Shown in pieces: positions 59,334-64,000 of a stretch of DNA of 64,000 nucleotides (the stretch's first letter is position 1; every line of letters starts with the position of its first letter). The notes under the pieces are model-generated. The model ran no database searches. It was not told the DNA's origin and was given only the letters and a program-made list of their open reading frames with translations. A program made the translations under genes and the position numbers. The stretch comes from Dromiciops gliroides (Eukaryota > Chordata > Mammalia > Microbiotheria > Microbiotheriidae): assembly GCF_019393635.1 (NCBI RefSeq), contig NC_057863.1, forward strand, positions 34,407,857-34,471,856, written 5' to 3'.

Positions 59334-59600
59334 ATGTTACAAACTTCAAGACACATAGTGGTTAAAGTAAACAATTCTAATGACAAACAAGAAATTCTTC
59401 AAGTAACCAGAAGAAAAAAACATTTTAATATAAATTCAATTGACACAAGACCATTCTACATGCACCAAAAACTGAAGAAGAGAATGGAATAAGATATTCC
59501 AATAAGCAAAGGGATGGGGGTGGCCAGTGACAATGGATGTGGATTCAGGAAGATGCAGAAAACAGCCATTAGAGTATAGATAAAGGATATAGATACAGGG
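58500..59600 (+). mobile_element. L1/HAL1-like LINE segment, copy 1
   Basis: A-rich, K/E/N-coding plus-strand sequence. It has words shared in order with 62090-62640: agaagcaaaaagcaata, ccagaagaccata/ccagaagaacatg, aatacaagaaaacatg/aatacaaggaaactg, 'gacacatagtggttaaa' and aagagaatggaataagatat. It corresponds to the ORF1-side part of a LINE of L1/HAL1 type as I recall it. An (AC)n microsatellite (59288-59330) has grown inside it. No frame is intact. Confidence 0.5.
59288..59330 (+). repeat. (AC)n microsatellite
   Basis: About 21 uninterrupted AC units inside the LINE segment. Confidence 0.97.
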
Positions 59601-59689
59601 AGTGTATTCTCTTACAGAGAAGAGAAATTTGAGGATGAACATATATCACAAATATGATATGTTCAGACATGAATGTGAACTCATTATCA

Positions 59690-60560
59690 ATCCCCAAACA
59701 CTTCCTTCTTTCCAACTTCCCTTTTACTATTGGGGGCACTACCACCTTCCCAGTGTCCCAGGCTCACTACATAGGTATCATCCAATATGTTGTCAAGGTT
59801 TCTTGATCTAACCTTCATAATATATATTCCATATTCTTCCTTCTCTCCTATGACACTGTCACCACCCTGGTGTGGGCCCTCATCACCTCATACCTAGAGT
59901 ATAGAAATAGCTACTGGTTGGTCTCCCTGCTACAAATCTCTCCTTGTTCCACCCCCCACCCCAGTCCATCTTCTACTCATCTGTCAAAATTATCCTCTAA
60001 AAGTGCAAGTCTGACCATGTTACCTTCTATTTAATAAGCTCTTGTGGCTCCATAATACGTCTCTTTTTGGCTTTCTATTCACCTTTATAACTTGGCACTT
60101 TTCTATCTTTTCAGTCTTCTAATACACTGTATTCCCCTTCACACACTCTGCCATTCAGCTACATGACAGTGTCTCCAGTATATCCAATAGTGTATCCAGG
60201 GGAGTCTCCAAACATTGTAGTGGTTATCCCTTATGCCTGGAAGGGTCTCTCTGCTCACCTCTACCTCCTACCTGCCTATCTTCCTTTAAGACGCAGCTCA
60301 AATCCTATCTTTTACAGTCAGTCTTCCCTAATCCCCTCCAAGTGCTAGTATCTTTGCACTGAGATTGCTTTTCATATACTCTGTAGGGAAATATACTAGG
60401 TACACATCTTCTATGTAACAAGTACTTTCCATGCAGTCTTACCCATTAGAATGTACTCTCTATGAGGGCAAAGACTGTTTATGCCTCTCTTTGTTTCCCC
60501 AGTTCTTAGATTAGTGTTTGGCACACTATGGATATTTAATAAATGCTTACTGATTAACTT
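59690..60560 (+). mobile_element. LINE-2, longest copy, about 870 bp
   Basis: Plus-strand order: 'gcactaccaccttcccagtg', 'caccaccctggtgtgggccc', 'gtctgaccatgttaccttct', 'cttatgcctggaagggtctc', 'agaatgtactctctatgagg', 'ttgtttccccagttcttaga', ending 'taataaatgcttactgatta'. It covers the C-terminal end of the reverse-transcriptase ORF and the 3' UTR, with many stops. Confidence 0.85.
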
Positions 60561-60708
60561 TTTTTTTGGTTTTGTGGGGCAATGGGGGTTAAGTGACTTG
60601 CCCAGGGTCACACAGCTAGCAAGTGTCAAGTGTCTGAGGATGGATTTGAACTCAGGTCCTCCTGAATCCAGGGCCAGTGCTCTATCCACTGTGCCACCCA
60701 GCTGCCCC
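60561..60708 (-). mobile_element. CORE-SINE, first of a tandem pair
   Basis: Minus-strand 'attgccccac' copy with T-rich start, gtggggcaatgggggttaag to gccacccagctgcccc. It lies between target copies tactgattaactt at 60548-60560 and 60709-60721, at the LINE-2 terminus. Confidence 0.95.
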
Positions 60709-60721
60709 TACTGATTAACTT

Positions 60722-60873
60722 ATTTGTTTTTGTTTTTGTGGGGCAGTGAGGGTTAAGTGACTTGCCCAGGTTCACACAGCTCGTAAGTGTCAAGTGTCTG
60801 AGGCTGAATTTGAACTCAGGTCCTCCTGAATCCAGGGCCAGTGCTTTATCCACTGAGCCACTTAGCTGCCCCC
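60722..60873 (-). mobile_element. CORE-SINE, second of a tandem pair
   Basis: Same orientation and subfamily as its neighbour but with its own substitutions (gtggggcagtgagggttaag, gagccacttagctgcccc). It is flanked by the second and third copies of tactgattaactt (60709-60721 and 60874-60886). Confidence 0.95.
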
Positions 60874-60886
60874 TACTGATTAACTT

Positions 60887-62089
60887 ATAATGAAATATTT
60901 AAAAAGTAGAAACTAAATGAAAAGAAGGCTTTCAGGTTTTCTTCAGAAAAGTTGATAAATGAATTGAGTTGGTTTCCCTATGTCCCCCAAATAAAGCCAG
61001 AAATGTCCTATCATAAGAAACTTGTTTGCCTCTGGCACCTTATACTTCTTACAATGAGTGTGAGCAAAAATGACTGGGAATTTAATTGAAGTTTATGTGT
61101 CAACATCTGTTGTAGGGGATGAAGAAGTAGAGAAATTTTGTGGAGAACCTACAAGACCCTTTTTAACTTCTTTGTAAAAGTAGTCTCAAGAAAGTATAGC
61201 AAAAACTGTGCAAAATACACTGTTTGGGATCAGGAAATGAAAGAGGCCAAAGGTTTGAAGACAACTGAAAAATCTCATGATGTTAGAGTATTTCTAGTAA
61301 GTTCTTCAAGAAGACTGGTGAGCATTGAATGACATCATAAAAATGAAAGATATATAGGAAGTGACAGGTTAGGCAGTAGTTATCTCAATTGGTTATTTTC
61401 ATACAGTTAACCTGAAGATCTACTTTCTCCTCTTGAGAAAGCCCTTAGGAGAATGCTCTATGCATATATCTAGTATGTCTTTTATATGAATATGTTATGA
61501 GAATAAGCAGGCTTTCTAAGGTGTTATTCTATAGCAGGCTATATCAGAGAGGGTTAAAAATTATCTGAGAAATCTAGTAAACATAAAATTCTTCTATGAT
61601 TATTGCTTATTGATTTAGAGAAAGAATTTATCTCCAGAAAATTCATTGTAAGACTCTCCTCAGATGAGCTATCTCCCACAGGGATGTTAAAATAAGAACA
61701 CTCCATTGAGAAAAGAAACTTTATAGGGATTGCTCCACTCTTACTGGTTTTTTATATCTAGCAAGGTGTACAGTACTTTTAGCAATTCCCAAGGGGTGTC
61801 CATCTCTGTAACATCAAGTTCTTTCTAGGGCTGCCATATGATTAAGAATAATGAAAACTCAAGATCTTAGAAGAATTAAAGTTAGAAAAGACCCAAAGCA
61901 CAGTGGGTGAGGCTGCCATGTTTCATATTTTAACTTGCATCCAAGAAATTATATGTAAGATTTTATTGCGTATATGTATGATTCCATAGGGAAGGGGGGT
62001 GGTCATATAGCAAGAGTGTGAAACAACATATGGATGGCCTAAGTACTACCCTGGCACTCCTGAGATGCCAAAGGAATACAAGGAAGCTT
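60887..62089. other. Unique stretch with one protein-like frame
   Basis: No repeat recognised. A plus-strand frame about 61141-61335 reads as a credible protein piece (WRTYKTLFNFFVKVVSRKYS and on to SSRRLVSIE, then stop). It lacks an ATG start and may be a fragment of a decayed element or pseudogene. I do not recognise it. Confidence 0.35.
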
Positions 62090-63500
62090 TCCAGTGTGTT
62101 AGAGAATCCTTCAAAAAAGAGAATAATTGATTTGGTTGGGAATGAAAATACATCGAGAGGAAAGACAATAAGGAAGAAGAGAAGCAAAAAGCAATAACAA
62201 TAAAAGAAAATATTATCTTTATATTAAAAATAACATATTGATTTGAAAGGATATGTAGAAGCAACTTAAGCATTATAGGTTTCCCAGAAGAACATGACGT
62301 GTCAAAAAACATGAACACTAGAATGCAATAAATAATACAAGGAAACTGCCCAGAACTTCTATATACAGAAAACAAAGTATCATTTGAAAGAATCACAGAT
62401 TGCCTCAGAAAAAAAGAAAACCAAAGAATCCTATGCTCCAAGCTCCAAGACAGATAGTGGTTAAATTTGAAAATTCCAATAACAAACAATAAATTTTGCA
62501 AGTGACTGGGAGAAAGCCTTTCAGACATAAAGGAAAAGAAAATCGAATAACACAGGACTATTTTGTACCCACCATAAATCACAGGAGGGCATGGAATAAT
62601 GTATATCAGAGAGTAAAGGTGCACAAGATGCACCCCAAATCTGAGATAACTATTTATGATAAATGATAGCTATTCAATTAAAAGAGTTGTTTGAAGCATT
62701 CCTACAAACTAAACCAGACCTAAACAAATTATTTATTTTTCAAACACCCCAAACAATATAAGACAGGTATACAGTAGCCAGAGGCAATAATAACAAAAAG
62801 AAAAACAAAGAGACTGCTAAGAGATTTATATCTAAAAGGATGAAAGAAAACAAGGATGAAATTGCAATCTAGACATTGATGGTGGAGAAAGTCTGGAAAT
62901 GCCATAGACTAAACCTGCTAATAGTCTGCCTAATGGTGAATCAATGGTTTTTGTGTGACAAAATTTCAGAATTCAAGGGTTCATAAAAGGGGTGAAGGGA
63001 AGAAGAAAATAGAGGAGAATATGTGTTCTAATCAAATCAAAGGTTGACATTGAAGGTAATGAAGTTGCTCAGGAAAAGGGGGCCTACAGGAGAATGGGTG
63101 AGAAGGCAAAAGGTAGGATTAAAATAGAGGGAAAGTAAAGGGGATTTTTATTTCCATGGTGTATGAGAGTCCCACTGAGGAAGGCTACTATGGAGGAATA
63201 GACATGCTATAAATGGCAATAGGGACCTTACAGTGGAAATAATCTATAGGGATTTGGTGTTTAGAGGGATCATTCATCCATTCATCCTGATTTAGGAGAA
63301 AGTGAACCAGATCTCCTGAAGGTAAGTGATACCTTGAAGAGTGGGAGGGCATGAGCACAGATAGCTTTAATATGAAATGGGAAAAATAATTTTAGAGAGA
63401 GTAGAGAACTACACAATCAGGAACATCAGAAAACTCCTACCAAGGAACAGTATTTATATCCTCTCTGTTACCTCCAGGAATTTCTATTTCCAAGAGTGAG
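62090..63500 (+). mobile_element. L1/HAL1-like LINE segment, copy 2
   Basis: Collinear with 58500-59600 to about 62640, then continuing with 'gtttgaagcattcctacaaa', 'ctaaaccagacctaaacaaa' and a purine-rich 'aatagagggaaagtaaaggg' part. The 195-codon minus-strand frame (62046-62633) is antisense to it and is not a gene. Confidence 0.5.
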
Positions 63501-63689
63501 GCACAACAGAAAAAGAGGGCCAGAGAACCATATATACAAGACAATAACATGGAAACTATTTAGAAGATGGAATTCCAAACAGATACCTTAGAACCTTTAA
63601 TTCCCTGAGGCATACGGACACCAAAGAAGAACTAAATACACAGGTATACAGGCAAAGAACCAAAGAATAAAATCCTAGGAGAGACATTG
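63501..63689. other. Unassigned sequence
   Basis: Nothing recognised. Confidence 0.3.
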
Positions 63690-63830
63690 CTCCTTATACC
63701 CCTTAATGGTATTTCATCTCATTGAGGATGAGGGCTGTTTTGTTTTTTGTCTTTTCACCCCCAGGATTTACCCTGGCACTTAGGAGGCAAATAATTAACT
63801 GTGTTAATTGAATTAAATTAAATTCACAAC
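63690..63830 (+). mobile_element. LINE-2-like 3' end, diverged
   Basis: 'catctcattgaggatgaggg', 'ctgttttgttttttgtcttt', 'tttaccctggcacttagga'. Confidence 0.45.
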
Positions 63831-63939
63831 GTAGTAAATAGAGTCTGATAGACCAGCTTTGGCCTTATTTGCTTCCAGGTCCCTTCAGTACTACTAGGAC
63901 ATCTCCAACCATATTACCATCCCTCCAAACCTCCTTTCC

Positions 63940-64000
63940 ATTCTGGTTCTTTGTGTGTTGTCCTCACTTGTTAGAATATAAGCTTCTGGAGGGCAAGGAC
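63940..64000 (+). mobile_element. LINE-2 3' end, cut by the window edge
   Basis: 'acttgttagaatataagctt' and 'ctggagggcaaggac' are the LINE-2 block before the terminal part. It continues outside the window. Confidence 0.6.

Noticed and set aside
62046-62633. 195-codon minus-strand open frame
   Set aside because: It is antisense to an A-rich LINE segment; F/S/L-rich translation of T-rich sequence.

Overview
The window looks like intergenic or deep intronic DNA of a marsupial mammal. The evidence is the repeat content: about two dozen copies of the roughly 145-bp CORE-SINE that opens gggcagctaggtgg and carries a tRNA-like B box (gttcaaatc), longer MAR1-type CORE-SINEs, SINEs with an RTE-like tail, marsupial-type LINE-1, many LINE-2 3' ends and MIR/THER-like copies. 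I cannot tell an Australian marsupial from an American one by eye. I see no intact protein-coding gene, tRNA, rRNA or CRISPR array. The one clear protein-derived sequence is a dead processed copy of the ribosomal scaffold gene RACK1.

Layout. 1-19 kb is a patchwork of LINE-2 ends (mostly minus strand), CORE-SINEs on both strands, one solo LTR (about 3192-3661), several microsatellites and short unique stretches. A diverged direct repeat links about 1890-2335 with about 9398-9800. 19.9-23.6 kb is one old plus-strand L1 ORF2 body cut by younger insertions. 24.3-25.0 kb is a cluster of three minus-strand SINEs. 25.0-26.0 kb is unique sequence. 26.2-27.6 kb is TA-rich tandem DNA, a MAR1 copy, a LINE-2 end and a GATGGG-type minisatellite. 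27.69-28.41 kb is the only CpG-rich, GC-box-bearing stretch and the best candidate promoter. 28.4-37.3 kb returns to patchwork, including a 690-bp minus-strand LINE-2.

37.29-42.19 kb is the most informative locus. A MAR1-like SINE was split by a 5'-inverted (twin-primed) L1 with a perfect 15-bp target duplication. A RACK1 mRNA was later reverse-transcribed into the inverted arm of that L1, and two more SINEs landed in the right half of the host SINE. 42-58 kb holds further L1 3' ends, LINE-2, hAT-like miniature elements, a 645-bp GA-rich higher-order minisatellite and several unique blocks (47.84-48.42, 49.6-50.09 and 51.37-52.69 kb) that could be conserved noncoding sequence. 58.5-64 kb holds two related L1/HAL1-like segments, the longest LINE-2 (about 870 bp) and a tandem SINE pair flanked by three copies of one target site.

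The genes do not work together here because none is intact. What the window records is layered retrotransposition: L1 machinery moved SINEs, itself and a host mRNA, and SINE tails seeded microsatellites. I did not find a previously undescribed system. The most useful leads are the nested RACK1/L1 locus, two tandem SINE pairs with tripled target sites, the orphan CpG-rich region and the unique blocks. Family names rest on recalled consensus features, not on a database search.
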